Shown here: positions 9,807 to 18,328 of the stretch, one piece after another
Layout of the letters: each line of letters starts with the position of its first letter
Numbering within the stretch: position 1 is the stretch's first letter
Origin: Chloroflexota bacterium
GTDB lineage: Bacteria; Chloroflexota; UBA11872; VXNJ01
Assembly: GCA_026707405.1 (NCBI GenBank)
Contig: JAPOWW010000004.1
Coordinates: 62,001 to 126,000, forward strand
DNA: 64,000 nt
Direction of reading: 5' to 3'
Position numbers and translations under genes: made by a program
The notes under the pieces: model-generated
The model's database searches: none
Told to the model about the DNA's origin: nothing
The model's input: the letters and a program-made list of their open reading frames with translations, nothing else

Positions 9807-11060
9807 CTAGGGCGTGTTACGTTGACGGTTGAACGCCAGTAACAACAACATGCTGGCGAGCGCGTAGAGCGCCGCGGTGAGGCCGAATTGAACCTGGCTC
9901 ATTCCCGCTCCGAGCAGTGCGCCGCCAGCGGCTGAGCCGCCCGCCCAGGCGATGTTCCACGAAACGAGCATGAGGCTGTTTACCGCCGGCCTCGAATCCG
10001 GCTGAACCGCGTCCATGTAGAACGCGCTCCTGAGCGGCTGCGCCATGTTCATCAGCGCGCCCCGTCCCAGATAGGCGGCCGAGGCGACAACGGGCGTTGG
10101 CAAGAATGCCATGGTCAGCAGCAGCGGAATAGACGATAGCTGCGTAAACCCAATGGCCCGCAACGCCCCGATGCGGCCGCCCAGGGCCGGGCCGAACGAG
10201 GTCAGCGCCAAACGCGTTAAGAGTCCAGCTCCGGCCAACAGACCGAAATGCGCCTCGGAAAGTCCTACCACCTTGACGAAGTAGACGTTGAGGAATGGAA
10301 TCACCAGCCCGGCGCCTACCGCGATCAAGGCGTGTATTAGGAGGAGCTTGAGCAGGACCACGCGCTGTCCAAGGAGAGCGAGGAGCCATCGACGAAAGTC
10401 GAACGCAGGGGAGGGAATCGGAACCAGAAAGAGCAGCGGCAGCAATCCGAGCCCACTGACGATGCTGGTAATGCCCAGGACTCCCAAATAGCCGGTATCC
10501 AGTGTCGTGCCCAGTGCGCCGGCCAGGGCGCGCGGACCGAATCCGGCCAGCAGGTTTCCGGCGAAGGTGACAGATAGAAATATGAGCGACGAGAGGGTGA
10601 AAAGGTAGGGCTTGCCGCGCGAGTCGGCCCCCGCGGCCAGCAGTGGAGTAAGAGCCACCGCCCACATCACAGACCCCGCTCCGCCCAAAATGCTTCCCGC
10701 CAGGATTGCGAGATAGGCGCGGGGAAGAATCTGTAGGGCAGTGCCGACAGCCAGCGCCGCCGAAGCCCAGAGGATTATGGCCTTCAATCCGATTCGGGAT
10801 GCGGCCAGACCGGCCGGAATGGCCGCCGCACCGGCAGCCAGCGATCCGGCTCCCACCAGAAACCCAAGGCGATCCTCGGCTATTCCCAACTCGACCAGAT
10901 AGAGGTTGTATCCGACTGAGAATGAGCCGACGCTCAGGCTGCCCAGGAGGGTGCTGGCGAGAAGCAACTTGCCGTTTCTGTGAAACCGCTGGAATTGGCG
11001 CCAATATTCGGCTACACCGGCCAAGAAGCTGGGCCCCGGAGCGACTTCCCGACTATTCAA
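9807..11060 (-). CDS. Major facilitator superfamily transporter
   Basis: A 417-residue membrane protein with about twelve predicted helices and a cytoplasmic N-terminus. The first half shows the MFS loop pattern after helix 2 (GLAASRIGLKAI), and the second half repeats it as GPALGGRIGALRAIG. Polar residues within helices are few, and the substrate cannot be inferred. The start is TTG at 11060. It converges on ftsH and is read in the same direction as the alcohol dehydrogenase gene upstream of it, with about 60 bases between, so the two may be co-transcribed. Confidence 0.8.
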   Translation of the reverse strand: MNSREVAPGPSFLAGVAEYWRQFQRFHRNGKLLLASTLLGSLSVGSFSVGYNLYLVELGIAEDRLGFLVGAGSLAAGAAAIPAGLAASRIGLKAIILWASAALAVGTALQILPRAYLAILAGSILGGAGSVMWAVALTPLLAAGADSRGKPYLFTLSSLIFLSVTFAGNLLAGFGPRALAGALGTTLDTGYLGVLGITSIVSGLGLLPLLFLVPIPSPAFDFRRWLLALLGQRVVLLKLLLIHALIAVGAGLVIPFLNVYFVKVVGLSEAHFGLLAGAGLLTRLALTSFGPALGGRIGALRAIGFTQLSSIPLLLTMAFLPTPVVASAAYLGRGALMNMAQPLRSAFYMDAVQPDSRPAVNSLMLVSWNIAWAGGSAAGGALLGAGMSQVQFGLTAALYALASMLLLLAFNRQRNTP

Positions 11061-11119
11061 GGTGACGTTCGAGCCGGTCGCGACACGTTGGCTTGAGTTG
11101 TTGCGGGCCGAGAGGGCGG

Positions 11120-12169
11120 TTACGGACTGAGCATTACCTTGATGGAACCGGTCGACTTGTCGAAGGCAGTGCTAAAGGCGTCGGCGGCTGCTTCCAGCGG
11201 GAACCTGTGGGTCAGCATCGTCTCTGCGAAGACCGGGTTTGACCGCATTATCCCCATCGCGTCTACGAAGTCGGAAGAGCCTTCCTCGGAGGCGTAGCAG
11301 TTTGAACCTACCAGCCTTATCTCCTTGACCAGCAGCGTTTCGAGGTCGACTCTGGGTGACAACCAGAATCCGCCGACCATCGAGATCGCGCCGCCGCGAT
11401 GCACAAGCTTCAAAGCGGCGTCGATCGTTTCCTCTGCTCCGCCCACGGTCTCGACCACAATCTCGGGAGGCTGGTCGCCGTCGAGACGCTCCCTTATCGT
11501 CTCTTCTGAATCTTCCGCGCCAATGGCGATGACGCGGGTCGCTCCGAGCTTTTCGGCGGCCTCTCGCTGGTGCGGATGGCGGGCGACGACCGTAATACTC
11601 GAAGCGCCAGCCGCGGCCGCGGCGGCAACGACCGCGAGTCCGATCGTTCCCGCGCCGATGACGCCGACCGACGGCCGGTAACCGGGCCGGACCACCTTGA
11701 TAGCGTGGACTCCGACAGCAAGCGGTTCGGTGAGCGCGCCTTCTTCATCCGAGAGGGAATTGTCGACTGGCCTGAGACAGTAGGCGGGGATTTCAAAATA
11801 CTCCGAGAGCCCGCCCGGTTGATCGTCGAAGTTGCCGATCATGAACTTTCGCTGGTCGCAGACGTTGTAGCGGCCCGCAATGCAGTTTGTGCATATTCCG
11901 CAGCGCCGCAGCGGTTCGATGGCGACCCGGTCGCCCAAGCTTGCCGTCTCGACCCCGGGACCCAACTCCGAAACGACGCCGCAGACCTCGTGTCCCAGCA
12001 GCGCTTCGGTTTGCATCACTCCGCGCTCTAGCTGTCTGAGTATGTGCAGATCACTGCCGCATATACCGCTCTTGAGAATCTTGACGATGACGTTGCCCGG
12101 ACCTGCGGTCGGAACTTCTCGTTCTTCGACGATTACCGTTTTGGCTGCGGTTGCTCGTACGGCTTTCAC
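11120..12169 (-). CDS. Zinc-dependent medium-chain alcohol/polyol dehydrogenase
   Basis: An MDR-family oxidoreductase that interconverts an alcohol or polyol and its carbonyl with NAD(P). The catalytic zinc ligands are visible in KSGICGSDLH and GHEVCGVV. The structural zinc loop RRCGICTNCIAGRYNVC has the four cysteines. The nucleotide fold GVIGAGTIGLAV is followed by VARHPHQ; the lack of an acidic residue there leaves cofactor choice open. The 349-residue length is usual for sorbitol/threonine dehydrogenase relatives. The start GTG 12169 has GGAGAGG a few bases upstream. Substrate unknown. Confidence 0.88.
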   Translation of the reverse strand: MKAVRATAAKTVIVEEREVPTAGPGNVIVKILKSGICGSDLHILRQLERGVMQTEALLGHEVCGVVSELGPGVETASLGDRVAIEPLRRCGICTNCIAGRYNVCDQRKFMIGNFDDQPGGLSEYFEIPAYCLRPVDNSLSDEEGALTEPLAVGVHAIKVVRPGYRPSVGVIGAGTIGLAVVAAAAAAGASSITVVARHPHQREAAEKLGATRVIAIGAEDSEETIRERLDGDQPPEIVVETVGGAEETIDAALKLVHRGGAISMVGGFWLSPRVDLETLLVKEIRLVGSNCYASEEGSSDFVDAMGIMRSNPVFAETMLTHRFPLEAAADAFSTAFDKSTGSIKVMLSP

Positions 12170-12304
12170 TGGACCTCTCCCTATCTCCCGTTCTTACGTT
12201 GCGGTATTTGACCATACCCGCTGGACCGGTGACTTGCCCGAGTAGTGGGACGATTCATGGTCAGCAGCCGCAGCGCCCGTAATTCCAGATCACTCCGTCC
12301 GGTT

Positions 12305-12376
12305 CATGGTTCGACAGGCTCACCACGAACGGAGGAGGCTGACCACGAACGGAGGATACTGACGACGGACGGCCTA
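12305..12376. repeat. Short tandem repeat in intergenic region (20-bp unit)
   Basis: Two abutting 20-base copies (12317-12336 and 12337-12356) of GGCTSACCACGAACGGAGGA differ at one base. A degenerate third copy lies at 12357-12376. They are preceded by GGTTCGACAG. The same words recur at 39368-39420, and a shortened relative at 34449-34470, all between genes. This looks like a dispersed intergenic repeat family. It fills much of the gap between the alcohol dehydrogenase and polyprenyl synthase genes. Confidence 0.7.
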
Positions 12377-12449
12377 ACTCCACCGCCCGGCGTCGGTTCT
12401 GAACAATGTGGGCTAATATGCGACTTCGTCGGTTCCAGTCCCTGCCCGA

Positions 12450-13511
12450 ATGAGGACATTTTCAATCACTCGTAACCGAGATGGCCCGATCTTAGGCGAG
12501 CTTGTCCGTCGCTACGGCGCCGCTGTCGACGCGGAGCTGAGGAGGGTCATTAGCGACAATCCTTTGCCTCTTTACGACATGCTCCGTTATCACATGGGAT
12601 GGGTAGACGAGAACGGCCGCCCGTCAGACGCAGCCACCGGCAAGCGACTGCGGCCGGTGCTTTGTCTGGTGTCCTGCGAGGCGGTCGGAGGGAACGTCGA
12701 GGCAGCGCTGCCCGCCGCGGCCGCGCTGGAGCTTGTTCACAACTTCACGCTCGTGCACGACGATGTAATGGACGAGGACCATGAGCGGAGACACCGGCGG
12801 ACGGTTTGGTCACGTTGGGGCAGCGCGCAGGCGATCAACGCCGGCGATCTGCTTTACGCGGTTGCGATCGTTTCGATGTCCCATCTGGATCAACGAGGAG
12901 TCTCCGCCGAGAATGCGGTCAAAGCGATTCGTCGCCTGGAGCAAACCTGCATTCAGGTAATCGAGGGGCAATACCTCGACATGGAGTTCGAGACCCGGCT
13001 TGACGTTTCGCCTGATGAATACCTGGAGATGATCAGCAAGAAATCGGCTGCTCTGATCAGCTTTCCAATGGAAGTAGGCGCGCTCGTCGGCGGCGCGGAC
13101 GAGGAGCTCCAACTAGCCTTCGCCGAGGTAGGCAGAGCCACCGGCATGGCGTTCCAGATTCGGGACGACATCCTGGGCGTCTGGGGGCGTCAAGAGCTAA
13201 CGGGCAAACCGGTCGGCAGCGACATACGGCGCAAGAAGAAGTCGCTGCCGATACTCATGACCTTCGAAGCCGCCCGGAGCAGTAATCGGGCGTTTTTGAG
13301 GAAGGTCTACGAACGCCCCGGTCTGCCATGTAAAGCCGTCACAGAGATTCTGAGGCTGATGGACGCTCTCGAGATTCGGAAGTCGGTCGAGGCCTTGGCT
13401 TCGAAGTACGCGGACGCGGCCAAGTCGTCGATTCAGGAGCTGCCGGTAGAGGCGAGGGCAAAGGACGAGCTAACGCGGCTGGTCGACTTCATTGTCAGCC
13501 GGGACTCTTGA
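12450..13511 (+). CDS. Polyprenyl (geranylgeranyl-type) diphosphate synthase
   Basis: Chain-elongating trans-prenyltransferase that adds isopentenyl diphosphate to allylic diphosphates, feeding quinone, carotenoid or carrier-lipid synthesis. Visible are GKRLRPVL (pyrophosphate binding), the first aspartate-rich motif HDDVMDED, RRTVWSRWG, and the second aspartate motif region FQIRDDILGVWG with GKPVGSDIRRKKKSLP. The second motif reads DDILG rather than DDxxD, as in many bacterial homologues. It is 353 residues with ATG at 12450. It slightly precedes, and may be coupled to, the metallo-hydrolase gene 22 bases downstream. Confidence 0.88.
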   Translation: MRTFSITRNRDGPILGELVRRYGAAVDAELRRVISDNPLPLYDMLRYHMGWVDENGRPSDAATGKRLRPVLCLVSCEAVGGNVEAALPAAAALELVHNFTLVHDDVMDEDHERRHRRTVWSRWGSAQAINAGDLLYAVAIVSMSHLDQRGVSAENAVKAIRRLEQTCIQVIEGQYLDMEFETRLDVSPDEYLEMISKKSAALISFPMEVGALVGGADEELQLAFAEVGRATGMAFQIRDDILGVWGRQELTGKPVGSDIRRKKKSLPILMTFEAARSSNRAFLRKVYERPGLPCKAVTEILRLMDALEIRKSVEALASKYADAAKSSIQELPVEARAKDELTRLVDFIVSRDS

Positions 13512-13533
13512 ATCAAGCTTTACGGATGCCGGC

Positions 13534-14289
13534 ATGTATTCCATAAAGGCACTGAAGAACTCACACCTGGAAGCAGATGGGCCGGCAATGTTCTTCCAGA
13601 GCAAGCAGTTCGAGCGCATCCAGGTTTTCGGTTACTTGTGGCTGGTTCGCGGCCAGGGACTTACCGTGGCCATCGATTCCGGTATAGGCGATCCGGTAGG
13701 CGAGGACGGTCCGGAGGCTCAAGGTTATGCCGGATTCCAGTGCGATCCGGGTGAGGACACCGACTCGCTGCTCAGGGGCGAGGGTGTGACGCCTGACCAA
13801 GTGGACTATCTCATTTTGACGCATCTTCATTGGGACCACTGCGTAAACACCAAGCTGTTTACGAACGCAAAGATCGTAGTGTCGCGCCGGGGTCTGGCGA
13901 GCGTGGTAACTCCCCGACATCGGGGGCTGGTTCCCGACGGACTGTTCCTGCGAGACGTGATTTCACACATTGTGGACGAGGCATGGGTCAGGGTGATTCT
14001 GGCCGATGACGAGTTCGAGGTAGTGCCCGGCATACGCACGTTTTGGGTCGGCGGTCATACCGAGTGCTCGCAGGCGGTGGCGGTCGAGACTTCCAAGGGC
14101 ACGGCGGTGTTCGGCGGCGATACTGTGTTCATGTACGAGAACATCGAGTCTGACATTCCGGTTGGGTATACGGGCAATCTCGCCGAATGCTACCTCGCTA
14201 TGGAGCGCATCCGCCGCGAGGCGGACATCGTACTGCCCAACCACGTTCCGCGTGTTTTGGAGCGGCATCCGGGTGGCGAGGTGGCATAG
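13534..14289 (+). CDS. Metallo-beta-lactamase-fold hydrolase, lactonase-like
   Basis: A zinc hydrolase of the MBL fold. The metal ligands are HLHWDHC, the histidine in VGGHTECSQ, the bridging aspartate in FGGDTVF, and a final histidine in NHVP. This ligand arrangement and the YLWLVRG...AIDSG start resemble N-acyl-homoserine-lactonase-type enzymes, but the substrate is not determinable. The frame opens at 13492 inside the upstream gene; ATG at 13534 is preferred because the fold begins just after it. It would be 251 residues. Confidence 0.82.
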   Translation: MYSIKALKNSHLEADGPAMFFQSKQFERIQVFGYLWLVRGQGLTVAIDSGIGDPVGEDGPEAQGYAGFQCDPGEDTDSLLRGEGVTPDQVDYLILTHLHWDHCVNTKLFTNAKIVVSRRGLASVVTPRHRGLVPDGLFLRDVISHIVDEAWVRVILADDEFEVVPGIRTFWVGGHTECSQAVAVETSKGTAVFGGDTVFMYENIESDIPVGYTGNLAECYLAMERIRREADIVLPNHVPRVLERHPGGEVA

Positions 14290-14388
14290 CGCCACTTCTA
14301 ATCGGCCTTATGAGTTCCTCGGGGACTGCCTACGGGGACCATGTTGTGGCTGTGCATGACCTTGGAAGGAGTGCGTGGTTCCTGGATC

Positions 14389-15039
14389 TCAGTAGCCGGC
14401 GCCAAAGTAGTGGAAGAGGATCACGGTCCCGGTTTCTACCAAAACTGATGCCTGGCTGGAAGTGGCGGCGTTGCTGATGGTGTAGGTGCTGCCGACAGTT
14501 AGCGTGGCGTTGTCGAGCTTCCATTCGAGGCCATGAGTGGCGACGCCCGCAACGGCATCGCCGACGGGTACCAGCGATACCGTGTCGCCGGGTTGAGCGG
14601 TGAAGACCCTTTTGGAATTGCAGACTGCCCACGCCTCGAATAAGTCGGTGAGCAGCCGAACGTCGCGGCCTCGTATTGACGGGGCGGCGAGGAGCAAGAC
14701 GTTAGCTATCTCATGGTCCGTGCGGGGCCCGCCGAACGCACCGATCACGGTGATGTCGGTTGCTCCTCTGGCGACGGCCTCGTCAAGCGCTAGCTCGGCG
14801 TCGGTAGCGTCCTTTCGCGTCGGGTAGCGGAGTAATTCCGGCACTCGGTGCCGAAGCTCTTCAAGGCGAGCGTCGGGGATCGAGTCGAGGTCGCCTATAA
14901 CGACGTCCGGTACGATGCCGATGCGCTCAAGGCGCTCGGCGCCCCCGTTGGCGGCAATGACGAAATCGGCGCTTTCGAGAGCCGCCTTTATCCTGGGGCC
15001 TGCGGCGAGCTCGCCGCCCAGCACGACTACGGTTTTCAC
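14389..15039 (-). CDS. Thiamine pyrophosphokinase
   Basis: Transfers pyrophosphate from ATP to thiamine to make thiamine diphosphate. The signatures are DFVIAANGGAERL, VIGDLDSI, KDATDAELALDEA and GGPRTDHEIANVLLL, followed by the C-terminal beta-sandwich (VSLVPVGDAVAG...THGLEWKL). GTG 15039 (216 residues) fits family length. An in-frame GTG at 15051 would add four residues, and the open frame beyond that overlaps the flippase gene and looks non-coding. No thiamine riboswitch is seen upstream. Confidence 0.85.
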   Translation of the reverse strand: MKTVVVLGGELAAGPRIKAALESADFVIAANGGAERLERIGIVPDVVIGDLDSIPDARLEELRHRVPELLRYPTRKDATDAELALDEAVARGATDITVIGAFGGPRTDHEIANVLLLAAPSIRGRDVRLLTDLFEAWAVCNSKRVFTAQPGDTVSLVPVGDAVAGVATHGLEWKLDNATLTVGSTYTISNAATSSQASVLVETGTVILFHYFGAGY

Positions 15040-15199
15040 AGTGCGCGTCACTCTTGTTAGTTGGCAGGTGCGCCGATGATATCGCTCTTCGGGGAAGCCG
15101 CCGCATCTTCCTTCCAGTGAGTCGCCGGTTCCCGGTGCGCGGCGATTCTCCGAAGTGAGAGGTCGAGTCTTTGTGTCGTCGTCGCAGGAATGGTGAGTC

Positions 15200-16567
15200 C
15201 TATTCCTGTTCCTCGGATCGGCGGCCGGATTTCGCTGGCGGTGCAACTCTCCCGTAGTACCTGCGGCCGATGGCGGTCGAGACAGCCGTTTCTATAACGC
15301 CTCCGCCAACTCTCGCTAGCGCCCCCAAGGTGGCTCCGGCCATCGCGATGCCGGGAGCGAGGTAGAAGAGGGTCACCGCGACCGCCGCCACCCGAATAAG
15401 CGACCCGACGCTCGCCGAACGCGATTTTCCGCGACTGAGGAGGAGACTCGTGTAGAACTGCCTGAGCGACCCGAGGAGGGGTAGAAAGGCCAGGATCCGC
15501 CACGCCGGCAGGGCAACGGCGGATACCTCGGGCGGTGAACCGATCAGAGTGTTCAAAACGAAGTCACCCGCCGATCCAAGGGAAGCGAGAAGCAGTATCC
15601 CGGTGACCGTCGCGCCCGCGGCGACCGAGAAGATGCGACCTCGTCTGTGGTCGGCCGGGTCCCTCGACATAACCAGAGTGGTCTGCCTCAGCATTACTAT
15701 CGCGCCGAATCCTATGACCGCGAGACTCCAGGCGACCCGATAGCCAGCCAGTGCAATCTCTCCGTCGTTGAGACGCAAGATCCCGGCGGAGACGAGCGGG
15801 GTGGTGCCGGCCATTAGCATCTGGGTTATCAGCAGCGGCCAGAGGAATTGCAGGAGTCGACCGGTCGTAGGGATCTGCGTGTCTTCAGGGTCTGGCCGGA
15901 GTGGGTTTTCGCCGAGCGTGCGGCTTACCACTAGCCAAAGCACCGCCGCCTCGACGACGGCCACCGCCACTTGAGCCAGAGCAGCGACGGTGCTGGCTCG
16001 CATGGAAACAAATGGCGTAACCCCGAACGAGATCGCGAACAGCGCCATGATTCCGATAGTCGACGCAAGCCAGACCGGCCTGGTGCTTCGTTGAAGCACC
16101 AGGATCGACTGAAAGTATGCTCGGGCAATCATCGCGATCGGGAACAGCAACATAACCAGTAGAGCGGGTCTCAAAAACGCGTTTATCTCGGGCGGCGCGC
16201 CCATCACATCAAGGAATATGAAGTCGCCGACGCCGGGAATCGCCAGCACAGCCGTTAGCGCCATAACAACTATCGCGAACCAGATCGTGAACCTACGAAC
16301 GCGGTCGTACGAGCCTCTTCCACGCGCGAATACGAGGAACAGACTCTGAAGCGAGTTGGCAGAGGTGGCCGGCATCATCATTACGCTGGAAATCACGGCG
16401 AACGCGGCCAAAGAGTCGATCGGGAAGTTGCCTCGCGACATTCCGGCGTCGAGTATCGGACCGCGAAACCCTTGGATGAGGGAAGAAGCGGCTAGCGGGA
16501 GAAAGAAAACGAGTAGCTCGCGGTAGCTGTAGGCACTCCGTCCCGGAGGTCTATCGCGCAGCGCCAC
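15200..16567 (-). CDS. MATE/MOP-superfamily flippase-like membrane protein
   Basis: A 455-residue protein with about twelve hydrophobic helices. Its two six-helix halves begin at YRELLVFFLPLAASSLIQG and LLQFLWPLLITQMLMAG. That symmetric FLPLA..../FLWPLL start is typical of the MATE and polysaccharide-flippase superfamily. It could export a drug, lipid-linked sugar or small metabolite; the sequence does not say which. The start is GTG 16567. It lies upstream of thiamine pyrophosphokinase on the same strand, and the two may form one transcript. Confidence 0.65.
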   Translation of the reverse strand: MALRDRPPGRSAYSYRELLVFFLPLAASSLIQGFRGPILDAGMSRGNFPIDSLAAFAVISSVMMMPATSANSLQSLFLVFARGRGSYDRVRRFTIWFAIVVMALTAVLAIPGVGDFIFLDVMGAPPEINAFLRPALLVMLLFPIAMIARAYFQSILVLQRSTRPVWLASTIGIMALFAISFGVTPFVSMRASTVAALAQVAVAVVEAAVLWLVVSRTLGENPLRPDPEDTQIPTTGRLLQFLWPLLITQMLMAGTTPLVSAGILRLNDGEIALAGYRVAWSLAVIGFGAIVMLRQTTLVMSRDPADHRRGRIFSVAAGATVTGILLLASLGSAGDFVLNTLIGSPPEVSAVALPAWRILAFLPLLGSLRQFYTSLLLSRGKSRSASVGSLIRVAAVAVTLFYLAPGIAMAGATLGALARVGGGVIETAVSTAIGRRYYGRVAPPAKSGRRSEEQE

Positions 16568-16682
16568 CCTCTAATCCAGGCTGAGCCGACTTTGCCGCCG
16601 CGCCCGAATCTACTAAAACCTTGGAGCGAGCGTATGCTTTAGTAGAGTTGGTGGGAGACATTGGGAATAGGAGCAGTTAGAC

Positions 16683-16970
16683 GTGCCTAAGTACTTGATT
16701 CTCATAAACTACACGGAGAAGGGCATAGCCAGTATGGATGAATCGCCGGACCGCATCAAAGCGGTGGCCAGCGCGATTGAAGAAGCGGGTGGGAAGCTCG
16801 AGAGCTTCCATCTAACGTTGGGTCAATTCGACGCAGCCAGTATGGTCGATATGCCTGATGACGTGAGTCTTGCAAAGTTACTTGTGAGCACGGCGGCGCA
16901 CGGCTACGTGCGGACGAGTACCTTGCGAGCTTTCAGCGACGAGGAATTCGAGGAGATTGTCGGGAGCTAG
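16683..16970 (+). CDS. GYD-domain protein
   Basis: A 95-residue protein that begins PKYLILINYTEKGI and continues with a beta-alpha-beta pattern (AIEEAGGKLESFHLTLGQFD and VSTAAHGYVRTSTLRAF), matching the GYD domain, a ferredoxin-like fold. The biochemical role of the family is not known. The start is GTG 16683, after a GGAG a few bases before. It is divergent from the flippase gene and followed by apgM 140 bases later. Confidence 0.8.
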   Translation: MPKYLILINYTEKGIASMDESPDRIKAVASAIEEAGGKLESFHLTLGQFDAASMVDMPDDVSLAKLLVSTAAHGYVRTSTLRAFSDEEFEEIVGS

Positions 16971-17110
16971 CAGCCTCGGCTTTCCAAATCTGGCCGAATG
17001 CTCGGCGACCGTGGACAGGTCGTCGCCACACGCTCCAGCGAGTTACGCCGGAGGCGTGGAAGTCGCATCCACATGCTCTATCGATCTGATTTGATCGAAG
17101 TGAGTCGATA

Positions 17111-18316
17111 GTGCTACCACTGCAGGTTCTTCAAGGGCTTGCCCGAGAAGGCAATCAGAAAATGGTGCTGGTCGTCATAGACGGTCTCGGTGGCCTGCCT
17201 CATCCTGATACCGGTTTGAGTGAGTTGGAGACGGCTCGCGTTCCCAACCTCGACCGTCTCGCGGCGAACGGTATGACCGGACTGAGCATTCCCGTGGCAC
17301 TTGGGGTTACTCCCGGCAGCGGACCGGGACACCTGTCGCTGTTTGGTTACGATCCCATCGCCAGCAACATCGGCAGAGGCGCGCTTTCGGCGCTCGGCAT
17401 CGGTTTACCGCTGGGTCGAAAGGACGTTGCCATCAGGATCAACTTTTGCACTCTTGATTCAGCAGGCAACATCTCCGACCGCCGGGCGGGGCGTATTCCG
17501 ACGGAGTTGAATGAGGAGCTTGTGGCCGAACTGGCAGATATCGAGGTAGACGGCGTAGCGTTCGACTTGGCGACCGAGAGTCAGCATCGAGCTGTCCTCG
17601 TGCTTCATGCGGAGGGACTGAGCACGCTGATCCACGAGACCGATCCCCAGAAGACGGGCGTCCCGCCGCTGTCGCCCGACCCGCTGTCCCTCGAAGCCGA
17701 GCTGACGAGCGAATACTTGCGCGACTATCTCTCGCAGGTGAATGAGCGGATCGGGGAGCGAGAAAGAGCCAATTTCATTCTGATGCGGGGCTACGCGGGA
17801 CTTCCGGACCTGGAGCCGATCTCGGACCTGTATAGCATCAGACCGGCGTGCGTTGCGTCCTATCCGATGTACAAGGGGCTGGCGACTGCGGTCGGGATGA
17901 CCGTGCTGGAAACGGGCGACACACTCGAAGGGCAGATCAAAACGCTCCGGGAGAGATGGGACGATTTCGACTACTACTTTTTCCACTACAAGTACACAGA
18001 CTCCCTCGGCGAGGATGGGGACTTCGACGGGAAAGTGGGAGCTCTGGAGGAGATCGACGGCGCGATTCCGGCGATTCTGGACCTAGCCCCCGAGGTTTTG
18101 GTAGTGGCGGGAGATCATTCGAGTCCGGCTACCCTGGCCGCACATTCTTGGCATCCCGTGCCGTTCGCGCTTCGTGCCAAATCGATGATTCCGGACGCCG
18201 TCACAACCTTTACAGAACGTGCTTGTGGCGGGGGAGCGCTGGGTACGTTTCCGGCGCAGCAGACGTTCTCGCTGATGCTTGGATATGCTGGAAGGCTCGC
18301 CAAGTTCGGCGCCTGA
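17111..18316 (+). CDS. apgM: 2,3-bisphosphoglycerate-independent phosphoglycerate mutase, archaeal type
   Basis: Interconverts 3- and 2-phosphoglycerate in glycolysis without a bisphosphoglycerate cofactor. The alkaline-phosphatase-like fold is marked by VLVVIDGLGGL (first metal aspartate), ARVPNLDRLAANG, GVTPGSGPGHLSLFGYDP with the catalytic serine, HYKYTDSLGEDGDFDGK, and VVAGDHSSPA near the C-terminus. The 401-residue length is standard for the ApgM branch. The GTG at 17111 is the likely start, since relatives carry a similar LQ.L.R stretch before the first strand. selA begins 12 bases after its stop. Confidence 0.9.
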   Translation: MLPLQVLQGLAREGNQKMVLVVIDGLGGLPHPDTGLSELETARVPNLDRLAANGMTGLSIPVALGVTPGSGPGHLSLFGYDPIASNIGRGALSALGIGLPLGRKDVAIRINFCTLDSAGNISDRRAGRIPTELNEELVAELADIEVDGVAFDLATESQHRAVLVLHAEGLSTLIHETDPQKTGVPPLSPDPLSLEAELTSEYLRDYLSQVNERIGERERANFILMRGYAGLPDLEPISDLYSIRPACVASYPMYKGLATAVGMTVLETGDTLEGQIKTLRERWDDFDYYFFHYKYTDSLGEDGDFDGKVGALEEIDGAIPAILDLAPEVLVVAGDHSSPATLAAHSWHPVPFALRAKSMIPDAVTTFTERACGGGALGTFPAQQTFSLMLGYAGRLAKFGA

Positions 18317-18328
18317 TGCTGGCTTGAA

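Noticed and set aside
9817-11004. 395-codon frame within the MFS gene on the same strand
   Set aside because: Its protein is rich in Arg, Gly and Ser with no membrane helices, while the overlapping frame gives a clean twelve-helix carrier.
12245-12475. Short plus-strand frame before the polyprenyl synthase gene
   Set aside because: It is formed by the tandem repeat and has no protein-like composition.
14389-15246. N-terminal extension of thiamine pyrophosphokinase to 15246
   Set aside because: The extra 65-70 residues overlap the flippase gene, are unlike the family and contain no domain.
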